NCBI GenBank assembly: GCA_019119395.1
Contig: DWXC01000019.1
Span: 1-64,000 of the forward strand
Origin: Candidatus Borkfalkia stercoripullorum
GTDB taxonomy: Bacteria; Bacillota; Clostridia; Christensenellales; Borkfalkiaceae
Reading direction: 5' to 3'
DNA length: 64,000 nt
Shown here: positions 49,875 through 57,513 of the stretch, in pieces
Layout: every line of letters starts with the position of its first letter
Numbering within the stretch: the stretch's first letter is position 1
Notes under the pieces: generated by a model
Database searches by the model: none
Told to the model about the DNA's origin: nothing
The model's input: only the letters and a program-made list of their open reading frames with translations
Position numbers and translations under genes: made by a program

Positions 49875-50414
49875 TCAGTATGAAGAGAGCATGAAATAAT
49901 ATACCGCGCCGCCCGAAAGGCTCAAAGACGATACGCCGAGCATCGCGTAATAGACGCTTACGCCCCCGTATTCGATCGTTCCGCCGTACGAATCGGCGTC
50001 GGGGTTGCCCTCGTCGACGTCGGACGTGTACAGCGCGATATAACTGCTCCCCTCCGCTTTCAGGATCGGCGTCTGCACCGTTTCGCCCTCGTAAGAGGGG
50101 TTTGCGGCAGGAGTTTCCGTGCCGATCTCCGTAAGGTACGCGCCGAACGAACTCGTGTACGTGCCGCTGTAATACAGCCCCTCGCGTTCTTTGAGCGCTT
50201 CGAGCACGTCGATCGCATGATCCGCCGTCGTAAGCCCCGCTTCGGCAAGGTCGAGCGTAAACTCGGTATATCTGTTTTCCGCGCCTTCGCCCTTGTCGAG
50301 CACGACCGTAACCGAGCCTTCCAGGGCGCTTCCCTTTTCCTCTTCGCAACCTATAAAGGCGGCGAGCGCCAGGGAAAGCAGGAGCGCCGAAAAAAGCGCA
50401 ACAAGTTTCTTCAT
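49875..50414 (-). CDS. DUF4430-domain lipoprotein
   Basis: A 179-residue lipoprotein. The signal peptide ends at the lipobox AFIGC (Cys about 23). The mature part has the DUF4430 (transcobalamin C-terminal-like) pattern with HAIDVLEALKEREGLYYSGT and FGAYLTEIG, ending in Ser/Tyr-rich strands. Such domains are found with ECF transporters and bind small cofactors at the cell surface. GGAGG precedes ATG 50414. It lies directly before the ECF S component gene. Confidence 0.78.
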   Translation of the reverse strand: MKKLVALFSALLLSLALAAFIGCEEEKGSALEGSVTVVLDKGEGAENRYTEFTLDLAEAGLTTADHAIDVLEALKEREGLYYSGTYTSSFGAYLTEIGTETPAANPSYEGETVQTPILKAEGSSYIALYTSDVDEGNPDADSYGGTIEYGGVSVYYAMLGVSSLSLSGGAVYYFMLSSY

Positions 50415-50469
50415 GTTTTTCCTCCGAATGCAAAGCGCGCCGTGATTGCGGCGCGCGGGATATTTTGTT

Positions 50470-51360
50470 TCAGTCTTGACGCTCTTCCCTGCTCTTCCAA
50501 AGCACCGCCACGGCGCCCGGGCCGACGTGAGCGCCGATGACCGGTCCCAAAATGGAAATTTCGGGACGGAAGTTCCAGCGTTCTTCGATCTTGTCGGCAA
50601 GTTCCTGCGCGTCTTTTTCCGCGTCTGAATGCACGACGTGGATGACCCGCCCTTCTTCGACGGGGTTGAACCGATCCATTTTATCCAAAGCGTAAGCGAT
50701 CACTTTTTTCATGCCGCGCACTTTGTCTATCACGGTCAATTTTCCGTCACGCGTGAAAGAAAGGATCGGCTTGACGCCGAGCGCCGACCCTACGACCGCC
50801 GCCGCGGCCGAGACCCTGCCGCCGCGTTTGAGATAGAACAGATCGTTCGCCGCGATGACGTATTGAAGATGCAGAGGGATCTGCGACACCGCTTCGTAAG
50901 CCTCGTCGAGAGTCTTGCCCGCATCGCGCAGGCGCACCGCTTCGTATACGAGTTCGCCCTGCCCGATCGTTGCGGCGAGCGAATCGACGGCTTTGAGGTT
51001 GAATTCGGGGTACTCCTTTTTCACGTCCGCCGCCGCCTGGCGCGCCACGTTGATGGTGGAAGCGAGGCCTGTGGAGATCGTGAAGTGCAACACGTCTTTC
51101 GCGCCCTCTTCCGCCATTTTTTTAAAATGATTGTAATGGCTCTCGTAATTGAGCATGGACGTTTTCGGCATCGCTTTCTCGCGCAGCTGCTGAAAGAAAT
51201 CGACGTACTGCGAATAGTCCGTGAACGCATCGAGGTATTCGGTCATGGCCCCGCCCTTTTCGATCGTGAACGTGAGCGGCGCAAGCCGGACGTCGTGCTC
51301 CCTGACGTAGTCTGCATACAAGTCGGCCGTAGAATCGGTCGATACGATAAATTTTTGCAT
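50470..51360 (-). CDS. DegV-family fatty-acid-binding protein (copy 2)
   Basis: A 296-residue protein, the same length as copy 1. It has IVSTDSTADLYADYVREHDV, TSMLNYESH, SLAATIGQGELVYEAVRLRD and the same C-terminal motif (EERQD). The start is ATG 51360, five bases after GAGG; an in-frame ATG six codons upstream lacks a ribosome site. It is first in the unit, with a strong promoter. Two copies flanking a transport system suggest that lipid-ligand binding is tied to uptake, but this is inference. Confidence 0.92.
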   Translation of the reverse strand: MQKFIVSTDSTADLYADYVREHDVRLAPLTFTIEKGGAMTEYLDAFTDYSQYVDFFQQLREKAMPKTSMLNYESHYNHFKKMAEEGAKDVLHFTISTGLASTINVARQAAADVKKEYPEFNLKAVDSLAATIGQGELVYEAVRLRDAGKTLDEAYEAVSQIPLHLQYVIAANDLFYLKRGGRVSAAAAVVGSALGVKPILSFTRDGKLTVIDKVRGMKKVIAYALDKMDRFNPVEEGRVIHVVHSDAEKDAQELADKIEERWNFRPEISILGPVIGAHVGPGAVAVLWKSREERQD

Positions 51361-51396
51361 AAAGCCCTCTTTGTTCATCCGTTTTTGATTGAATCC

Positions 51397-51425
51397 ATTA
51401 TATCATACCTGCGATTATTTGTAAA
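51397..51425 (-). promoter_or_regulatory. Promoter of the DegV-DUF4430-ECF-DegV unit
   Basis: TTTACA (51425-51420) and TATAAT (51402-51397) are separated by 17 bases. Confidence 0.78.
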
Positions 51426-51533
51426 CCGAATGATACAAATTAGTTTGCGGGCGGCGCGTTTGGGAGTATTTCGCATTATATCGTTTTTTTTGAGCGTTTT
51501 TACAAAAAATTGCATGGTTTTTTCAAAAAGCGC

Positions 51534-51562
51534 TTGAAATGGAACGCGTTTTACTATATAAT
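51534..51562 (+). promoter_or_regulatory. Promoter of the phosphohexomutase gene
   Basis: TTGAAA and TATAAT are separated by 17 bases, about 30 bases before the ATG. Confidence 0.75.
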
Positions 51563-51593
51563 AGAAAGGAAATAAGAGCGGACGGAGGAAACA

Positions 51594-53111
51594 ATGCAGG
51601 CAAAAGACTGGCAGGCATTCAAGAGCGGTTCGGACGTGCGCGGCACCGCGCTCGAGGGCGTGGCGGGCGAACACGTTGACCTTACCGACGAGGCGGTGGA
51701 AAGCATCGTAAAGGCTTTCCTTTACCGCCTTTCGGGCAAACTGAACAAAAAATCGCTGACCGTGGCGGTCGGGCACGATTCGCGCCTTTCGGCAAAAAGG
51801 CTGTCGGATGCCGTCCTCAAAGCGATCGCGGAAAGCGGGTGCGACGCCCTGTTCACGGGGCTGTCCTCCACGCCTTCCATGTTTATGCTGTTGAAAGAAG
51901 AAAAGTACGGCGCGGACGCTTCCGTCATGATCACGGCAAGCCACCTTCCTTTCAATAAAAACGGATTGAAATTCTTTACGCAGGAAGGCGGGCTGGAAGG
52001 AAAAGACATTTCCGAAATATTGTCGTTCGCGGCGGAGGGAAAAGCGCTCACCCCCGACAAAAACGGAAGCGTGAGAGAGATAAATTACATCGATGCGTAC
52101 GCCGAAAGCCTCGTAAAATTCGTGCGGGAAAAGACGGGAAGAGAAAAGCCCCTGTCCGGCAAAAAGATCATCGTGGACGCGGGCAACGGCGCGGGCGGCT
52201 TTTATGTGGACAAGGTCTTAAAGCCCCTCGGCGCGGATACGGAAGGCAGCCAATTCTTGGAGCCCGACGGCAGATTCCCCAACCATATCCCCAATCCCGA
52301 AAACAAGGACGCGATGCGCTCGATTTCCGAACAGGTGAAAAAAGTGAAAGCGGACTTCGGCATCATCTTCGATACCGACGTCGACCGCGCGGGCGCCGTC
52401 GATTCCCAAGGCGAAGAGATCAACCGCAACCGCCTCATCGCTCTCATTTCCGCAATACTCCTTTCGGAAAAGCCGGGCGTGATCGTGACCGATTCGGTGA
52501 CGAGCGACGGGCTTGCGGAATTCATCAAAAACCACGGCGGCGTGCACCGCAGGTTTAAACGCGGCTACAAAAACGTGATAGACGAATCCAAGCGGCTGAA
52601 CGCGGAAGGGATATATTCCCCTCTCGCCATCGAGACGAGCGGGCACGCGGCGCTCAGAGAAAATTACTTCCTCGACGACGGCGCGTATCTCGTAACGCGC
52701 ATCCTCATAAGCCTTGCGAAACTTTCAAACGAAGGCAAAGACATTTCCGAACTCATCAAAGACCTTCCCGAACCCGCCGAGGCGGCGGAAGTGCGTCTGA
52801 CCTTTGCGGAGGGCGCGGACTTCAAAACGCTCGGGAACGGCGCGATCGAGGACATCAAGACGCGCGCCCCCGCGATGGACGGGCTGTCTCTTGCGCCCGA
52901 CAATTTCGAAGGGGTGCGCATCGTATTCGGCAAGGATGCGGGCGACGGCTGGGCGCTGGTGCGGATGAGCCTGCACGAGCCGATCATGCCGATCAACTTC
53001 GAAAGCAACAAACCCGGCGGATGCAGGCAAATCGCAAAAGCGCTGCTTTCCCTGCTCGGCAAATACGATTTTCTGAATACGGAAAACCTCGAAAAATATC
53101 TTGCAAAATAA
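51594..53111 (+). CDS. Phosphoglucomutase/phosphomannomutase family enzyme
   Basis: A 505-residue alpha-D-phosphohexomutase. The phosphoserine loop is TASHLPFNKNG (about 114-124), metal binding is DTDVDRAG (about 261-268), sugar recognition ETSGH (about 344-348), and the phosphate loop lies near SNKPGG. It interconverts sugar 1- and 6-phosphates, linking glycolysis to envelope and storage sugars. Exact sugar preference is not resolved. GGAGG precedes the ATG. Transketolase follows after 31 bases. Confidence 0.9.
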   Translation: MQAKDWQAFKSGSDVRGTALEGVAGEHVDLTDEAVESIVKAFLYRLSGKLNKKSLTVAVGHDSRLSAKRLSDAVLKAIAESGCDALFTGLSSTPSMFMLLKEEKYGADASVMITASHLPFNKNGLKFFTQEGGLEGKDISEILSFAAEGKALTPDKNGSVREINYIDAYAESLVKFVREKTGREKPLSGKKIIVDAGNGAGGFYVDKVLKPLGADTEGSQFLEPDGRFPNHIPNPENKDAMRSISEQVKKVKADFGIIFDTDVDRAGAVDSQGEEINRNRLIALISAILLSEKPGVIVTDSVTSDGLAEFIKNHGGVHRRFKRGYKNVIDESKRLNAEGIYSPLAIETSGHAALRENYFLDDGAYLVTRILISLAKLSNEGKDISELIKDLPEPAEAAEVRLTFAEGADFKTLGNGAIEDIKTRAPAMDGLSLAPDNFEGVRIVFGKDAGDGWALVRMSLHEPIMPINFESNKPGGCRQIAKALLSLLGKYDFLNTENLEKYLAK

Positions 53112-53142
53112 ATTTTAATTCATATAAGGAGATCAAAAAACT

Positions 53143-55125
53143 ATGGACGTTCGTCAGCAAACGGTAAACGCGATCAGGATCCTCTCGGCGGAGGCGATCC
53201 AGAAGGCCAATTCCGGGCATCCCGGCCTGCCCCTCGGCAGCGCGCCGATCGGCTACACCATTTTCGCGGATTTTCTCAAATTCAATCCCAAAGACCCCAA
53301 GTGGGACGACAGGGACAGGTTCATCCTCTCCGCAGGGCACGGCTCGATGCTCGATTATTCCCTGCTCTATCTGTTCGGTTACGACATTTCCAAAGAAGAC
53401 CTGATGAACTTCCGTCAGCTCGGATATAAGACGCCCGGCCACCCCGAATACGGCCACACGCCCGGCGTCGAAACGACGACGGGCCCCCTCGGCCAGGGCA
53501 TCGCAAACGCCGTGGGCATGGCGGTCGCCGAGGCGCACCTCGCCGCCACGTTCAACCGCGAGGGCTTCCCCGTCGTAGACCACTACACCTACGCGCTCTG
53601 CGGAGACGGCTGCCTCGAAGAAGGCATCTCCTACGAAGCCTGCTCGTTTGCGGGGACGCATAAACTCGGCAAACTCATCCTCTTCTACGACGACAACGAC
53701 ATCACCATCGAAGGCGATACGGACATCACCTTCAAAGAAGACGTCGCGATGCGCTTCAAGGCGCAGGGCTGGCAGGTGCTGAAAGTGGACGACGCGAACG
53801 ACCTCGATCTTCTGCGCCGCACCATAAGAAAAGCGAAAGCGGATACCGAGCGCCCGTCCATAATCATCTGCAAAACGGTCATCGGGTTCGGGTCTCCCCT
53901 CGCAGGCTCGCACGAATGCCACGGCGCACCCCTCGGCGCGGACAACCTCGCCAAAACGAAGGAAAACCTCGGCTGGACGTGCGCGCCCTTCGAGATCCCC
54001 GACGAAGTCGCCGAACATTGCGGCGCGATCGCGCGCAAAGGCGTTTCCCGCCAGGGCAAATGGAAGAGAATGTTCAAGCAGTACGAAGCGGAGTACCCCG
54101 ATCTTGCCGCACTGTACAAAAAATATATGAGCGGGGAGCTGCCCGACCTCAAAAACGACGCGGAACTGTTCGAGTTCGCAAAGCCCGACGCCACCCGCAA
54201 CACGAGTTTCGCCGTGCTCAATAAGTTGGCGGACAGGATCCCCAACCTCATCGGCGGCTCGGCCGACCTCGCCCCCTCCAACAAATCCAACATGAAAAAG
54301 CGCGGCGACTTCACCGCGGAGGACAGGAGCGGCTCGAACATGCACTTCGGCATCCGCGAGCACGCGATGGCGGCGATCACCAACGGCATGCAGCTGCACG
54401 GCGGCCTGCGGGCGTACTGCGCGACCTTCTTCATCTTCTCCGATTATATGAAGCATGCCATGCGCCTTTCCGCGCTCATGCACCAGCCCGTCGTCTATAT
54501 CCTCACGCACGACTCCATCGGCGTCGGCGAGGACGGCCCCACGCACGAGCCCGTCGAACAGCTCATCGCGCTCCGCTCCATTCCCGGCATGAAAGTCTAC
54601 CGCCCCGCGGATGGCAAAGAAACGGCGGCGGCGTGGATCTCCGCCCTTACGGGCAACGCGCCTACCTGCCTCGTCCTGACAAGGCAGAACCTGCCGCAGT
54701 ACGAAAATTCGGGGCTGGAAGCGCTCAAAGGCGGCTATATCCTTGCCGACAGCGAAAAGAAAGTGCCCGACGTTCTGCTCATCGCCAGCGGCTCGGAAGT
54801 GGAACAGTGCATGCAGGCGAAGGATATCCTCAAAACGAAAGGCGTGGACGCGCGCGTCGTTTCCATGCCCTGCATTGAAGAATTCGAAAAACAGCCGCAG
54901 TCGTATAAAGACGGCGTCATACCGCCCGAAGTCAAAGCGCGCGTATGCGTGGAGGCGGCGTCCCCCTATTCCTGGTACAAATATGCGGGCGACTACGGCG
55001 AGATCATCGGCATGACGACCTTCGGCGCGAGCGGCCCCGCGAACAAATTGTTCGAGATGTTCGGTTTCACCGCCGACAACGTCGTGGAAAAGGCGTTCCG
55101 TTCCCTCAATAAACTCAACGCCTGA
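53143..55125 (+). CDS. tkt: Transketolase
   Basis: A 660-residue thiamine-diphosphate enzyme of the non-oxidative pentose phosphate pathway. It shows NSGHPGLPLGSAPIGY near the N-terminus, the TPP motif GDGCLEEGISYEA (about 151-163) with YDDNDITIEG after it, the GIREHAMAAITNG pyrimidine-binding motif and HDSIGVGEDGPTHEPVEQL (about 463-481), all diagnostic. AAGGAG lies somewhat far (12 bases) from the ATG. It ends with a strong terminator. Confidence 0.98.
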   Translation: MDVRQQTVNAIRILSAEAIQKANSGHPGLPLGSAPIGYTIFADFLKFNPKDPKWDDRDRFILSAGHGSMLDYSLLYLFGYDISKEDLMNFRQLGYKTPGHPEYGHTPGVETTTGPLGQGIANAVGMAVAEAHLAATFNREGFPVVDHYTYALCGDGCLEEGISYEACSFAGTHKLGKLILFYDDNDITIEGDTDITFKEDVAMRFKAQGWQVLKVDDANDLDLLRRTIRKAKADTERPSIIICKTVIGFGSPLAGSHECHGAPLGADNLAKTKENLGWTCAPFEIPDEVAEHCGAIARKGVSRQGKWKRMFKQYEAEYPDLAALYKKYMSGELPDLKNDAELFEFAKPDATRNTSFAVLNKLADRIPNLIGGSADLAPSNKSNMKKRGDFTAEDRSGSNMHFGIREHAMAAITNGMQLHGGLRAYCATFFIFSDYMKHAMRLSALMHQPVVYILTHDSIGVGEDGPTHEPVEQLIALRSIPGMKVYRPADGKETAAAWISALTGNAPTCLVLTRQNLPQYENSGLEALKGGYILADSEKKVPDVLLIASGSEVEQCMQAKDILKTKGVDARVVSMPCIEEFEKQPQSYKDGVIPPEVKARVCVEAASPYSWYKYAGDYGEIIGMTTFGASGPANKLFEMFGFTADNVVEKAFRSLNKLNA

Positions 55126-55140
55126 ACGGATCGGATCGAC

Positions 55141-55168
55141 AAAGCCGCGGGGAATCCCCGCGGCTTTT
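55141..55168 (+). terminator. Terminator of tkt
   Basis: AAAGCCGCGGGG and CCCCGCGGCTTT are a 12-bp stem with an AAT-type loop and a T-rich tail. Confidence 0.88.
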
Positions 55169-55188
55169 GAAAACTTTAAACGGATGAT

Positions 55189-56010
55189 ATGGATTTCAAA
55201 ATCTTGACAAAAAAACTCGGCTTTTGCGAAGAAGCCGAACGGTTCATCTTCGATTTCGATAAAAATTACCGACACGCCGACTTTGCGCCGCATTGGGAAA
55301 AGCTGTACGCCGCGGGAGAGGAAGCGGAAGGGCTGAACGGCCTCCGCGCCGCGCTGTCCCCCGACCCCGACGGCATGAAGATCCTCGTATGTATGCTGCA
55401 TTGCGCTTTGCACACGCACGAAGCGTACCGGGCGCGCGGCATTCCCGATCGCATATTTTTTGAAACGATGCGATTCCTGCCGCGGTTCGTGAACGCCCGC
55501 GCACGCGTTTACGGGCGGCCGATCTTCCCCAACGACTGGTGGTTTTACAGGGAGCTTTCTCTCCGCGAATTCCGCCTCGGCGCGCTCGAATACGAGATGC
55601 TTGCGGATAACGGGGAACGGAAAATATCCGTGCACATCCCCGAAAAAGCGGATTTGTCCCCGCCCTCCCTGCGCGCTTCCCTGCGGGAAGCCCGGAAGTT
55701 TTTCGCGGAGTTTTTCCCCGAATACGCGGACGCCGAAATGTACTGCGATTCCTGGCTGATGTCGCCCGCGCTCAAAGAACTTTTACCCGCAAGCTCGAAC
55801 ATCCTCGGCTTTCAGAACGGATTCGAACTCGTCCGTTGGGACAAGGAAAGCGACGCTTGCCTGGACTGGATCTTCCCGCGGCGGGACATGCCCCCGGAAC
55901 AGCTTGCGGAAAACACTTCCCTGCAAAGAAAAGCGAAAGCATATCTTATCGGCGGCGGAAAGATCGGCTGGGCGCTCGGCAAAATGAAAAAACATCCCTT
56001 TGCGGAGTAA
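55189..56010 (+). CDS. GNAT-like acyltransferase domain protein (NAT_N/GNAT_C type)
   Basis: A 273-residue protein. The N-terminal helical part (KLGFCEEAERFIFDFDKNY) and the later FPNDWWFYRELSLREFRLGALEYEM (split, about 112-136), ISVHIPEKADLSPPSLRAS and MYCDSWLMSPALKELLPASSN match a group of Bacillota acyltransferase-like proteins. Substrate unknown. Only a weak ribosome site lies before the ATG. It follows the tkt terminator by about 20 bases and has no obvious own promoter. Confidence 0.72.
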   Translation: MDFKILTKKLGFCEEAERFIFDFDKNYRHADFAPHWEKLYAAGEEAEGLNGLRAALSPDPDGMKILVCMLHCALHTHEAYRARGIPDRIFFETMRFLPRFVNARARVYGRPIFPNDWWFYRELSLREFRLGALEYEMLADNGERKISVHIPEKADLSPPSLRASLREARKFFAEFFPEYADAEMYCDSWLMSPALKELLPASSNILGFQNGFELVRWDKESDACLDWIFPRRDMPPEQLAENTSLQRKAKAYLIGGGKIGWALGKMKKHPFAE

Positions 56011-56022
56011 ACGGCAGGCAGA

Positions 56023-56496
56023 TCACCCTTTTACCCTGAATTTCAGGACGAGTTCCCTGCCGCCGAGCGAATGCGAAATCGTGAACGCGCCGTTTTTGAG
56101 TTCCGCACGCTTTTCGTAGCGCTTGCCGCCGTGTTCCGCGCGGAAGGTCAGAACGCCGCTCTCCTCATCGTATTCGTACGAGCCGCTCTTTTCGGCGGAC
56201 AGCCCAGCCTTGTTTTTTGCGGAAACGGTGAACGTGCCGTCCCGTTCCAGAGAGAGATGTACGAAACGGGTTTTGCCCAAAAGGTCTTTGCCGCCGAGTG
56301 TCGCTTCGAAACATTCGTATTCCCCCGCATACGCGCGCGAAAACTCCCGCAGAGAGGACAATTCGTTCACGTCGCAGGCGCAGAATACGCATAAAAGCGC
56401 CAAAACTGCCGCCAGCGCCGCTATTTTTCGGATTATGCCCGCCGACGCCCTTTTTTGATTGATTTTTCCGCGACTTTTCTTTATAATGATAGCCAT
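56023..56496 (-). CDS. Small lipoprotein of unknown function
   Basis: A 157-residue protein with a long basic N-terminal region (KKSRGKINQKR), a hydrophobic segment (about 24-38) and lipobox VFCAC. The mature part, about 115 residues, is beta-rich with LSLERDGTFTVSAKN and SYEYDEESGVLTF, as in small lipocalin-like lipoproteins. No ribosome site is seen before the ATG; the start is uncertain. It is convergent with the acyltransferase gene. Confidence 0.65.
   Translation of the reverse strand: MAIIIKKSRGKINQKRASAGIIRKIAALAAVLALLCVFCACDVNELSSLREFSRAYAGEYECFEATLGGKDLLGKTRFVHLSLERDGTFTVSAKNKAGLSAEKSGSYEYDEESGVLTFRAEHGGKRYEKRAELKNGAFTISHSLGGRELVLKFRVKG
56459..56487 (+). promoter_or_regulatory. Promoter of the amino-acid kinase gene
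   Basis: TTGATT and TATAAT are separated by 17 bases. It lies inside the 5' end of the opposite lipoprotein gene. Confidence 0.65.
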
Positions 56497-56558
56497 AACA
56501 TAAGTATTCGTATCAAGCGGAAAAACATGCGCCCGCGCGGCGCAAACAGGTGAAAATT

Positions 56559-57380
56559 ATGCAATTCGACGTAGAACTGGTAGGCAAGATCGGTTCGATG
56601 GCGCTCATCGACAAAAAGGACAACATGATCGATTACACCCGCGTGGCGAGGCTTTCGCGGGAACTCAAACCGGGGTACATCTGGATATCGAGCGGCGCGA
56701 CGGAGATCGGGCGGCTGGACTACATGATGCGCGCAGGGAAAGAACTGCCCGACACAGAAGAGTCCAAAACCGATTACAGCGCACAGGGACAGGCGATCCT
56801 CATGCAGACATACCGCCAGTACGTGGACAGCAAATATTCGGTGCGGCAGATACTCGTCGAGCACCACCACTTCAACGACGAGGTCAAGCGCGAGCATATC
56901 CGCAAACTGCTGCTCCGCTGTAAAGAGCAGAACGCGATACCGATCATCAACTACAACGACGCAGTCTCCGAATCGGAAAACAGAAGGCTGGAACTTTCCG
57001 CACTCGCAAAGTCGCACGCCAAAGTGTACGAATGCGTGGACAACGACGAGACCGCTTCCCTTGTCGCGTGCCTCGTCAAAGCGAGAGTGCTGCTCATCCT
57101 CACGAGCGTGGACGGCATATACACCGATCCGCACGACCCTTCCACGCTCATCGAAGAGATCGCGGGCAAGGACGATAAAGAGATCGTCGAACACATCGAA
57201 TTTTACAAAAAATACTGCGAAGGCGCTTCCCGCAAGGGAGCGAACGGCGCGAAAGCGAAGCTCGAATTCGTGAAAGACGCCGCCGCGCAGGGAACAGAAG
57301 TACTCATCGCGAACGCGTGCTATTCCATAAAAGAGATCTTATCGGGAGGCGTGCGCTGCACGCGCATCCATATCCGATAA
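56559..57380 (+). CDS. Amino-acid kinase family protein, glutamate 5-kinase-like
   Basis: A 273-residue protein of the AAK fold. WISSGATEIGRLDY (about 45-58), IPIINYNDAVS, DNDETASLVACLVKA and LLILTSVDGIYTDPHDP (about 182-198) resemble ProB, and KLEFVKDAAAQGTEVLIAN fits the fold's end. It lacks the C-terminal PUA domain. No proA is adjacent, so proline synthesis is not proven; another acyl or carbamate kinase role is possible. The start is ATG 56559 with AGGTGA; a GTG three codons earlier overlaps that site. Confidence 0.8.
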   Translation: MQFDVELVGKIGSMALIDKKDNMIDYTRVARLSRELKPGYIWISSGATEIGRLDYMMRAGKELPDTEESKTDYSAQGQAILMQTYRQYVDSKYSVRQILVEHHHFNDEVKREHIRKLLLRCKEQNAIPIINYNDAVSESENRRLELSALAKSHAKVYECVDNDETASLVACLVKARVLLILTSVDGIYTDPHDPSTLIEEIAGKDDKEIVEHIEFYKKYCEGASRKGANGAKAKLEFVKDAAAQGTEVLIANACYSIKEILSGGVRCTRIHIR

Positions 57381-57431
57381 CCGCCCGTTTCGCGGAAACG
57401 GCGCAGACAAATCCAAACTCTTAATATTTTA

Positions 57432-57461
57432 CGGGAGCGCCCGCACGGCGCTCCCGTTTTT
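57432..57461 (+). terminator. Terminator of the amino-acid kinase gene
   Basis: CGGGAGCGCC and GGCGCTCCCG form a 10-bp stem followed by five T. Confidence 0.9.
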
Positions 57462-57467
57462 ATATGC

Positions 57468-57496
57468 AAAAACGGGCGTTCCATTCGGAACGCCCG
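57468..57496 (-). terminator. Terminator of the alpha-galactosidase gene
   Basis: CGGGCGTTCC and GGAACGCCCG form a 10-bp stem, with a T-run on the leftward strand. Confidence 0.88.
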
Positions 57497-57513
57497 CTCT
57501 GCCCGACGGTTTT

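Noticed and set aside
52993..55635. Long leftward open frame (880 codons) opposite transketolase
   Set aside because: Shadow of tkt caused by GC-rich codon third positions; tkt on the other strand has all diagnostic motifs.
56550..57380. Complete proBA proline operon
   Set aside because: Only the kinase-like gene is present; no proA lies next to it and the protein lacks the PUA domain.
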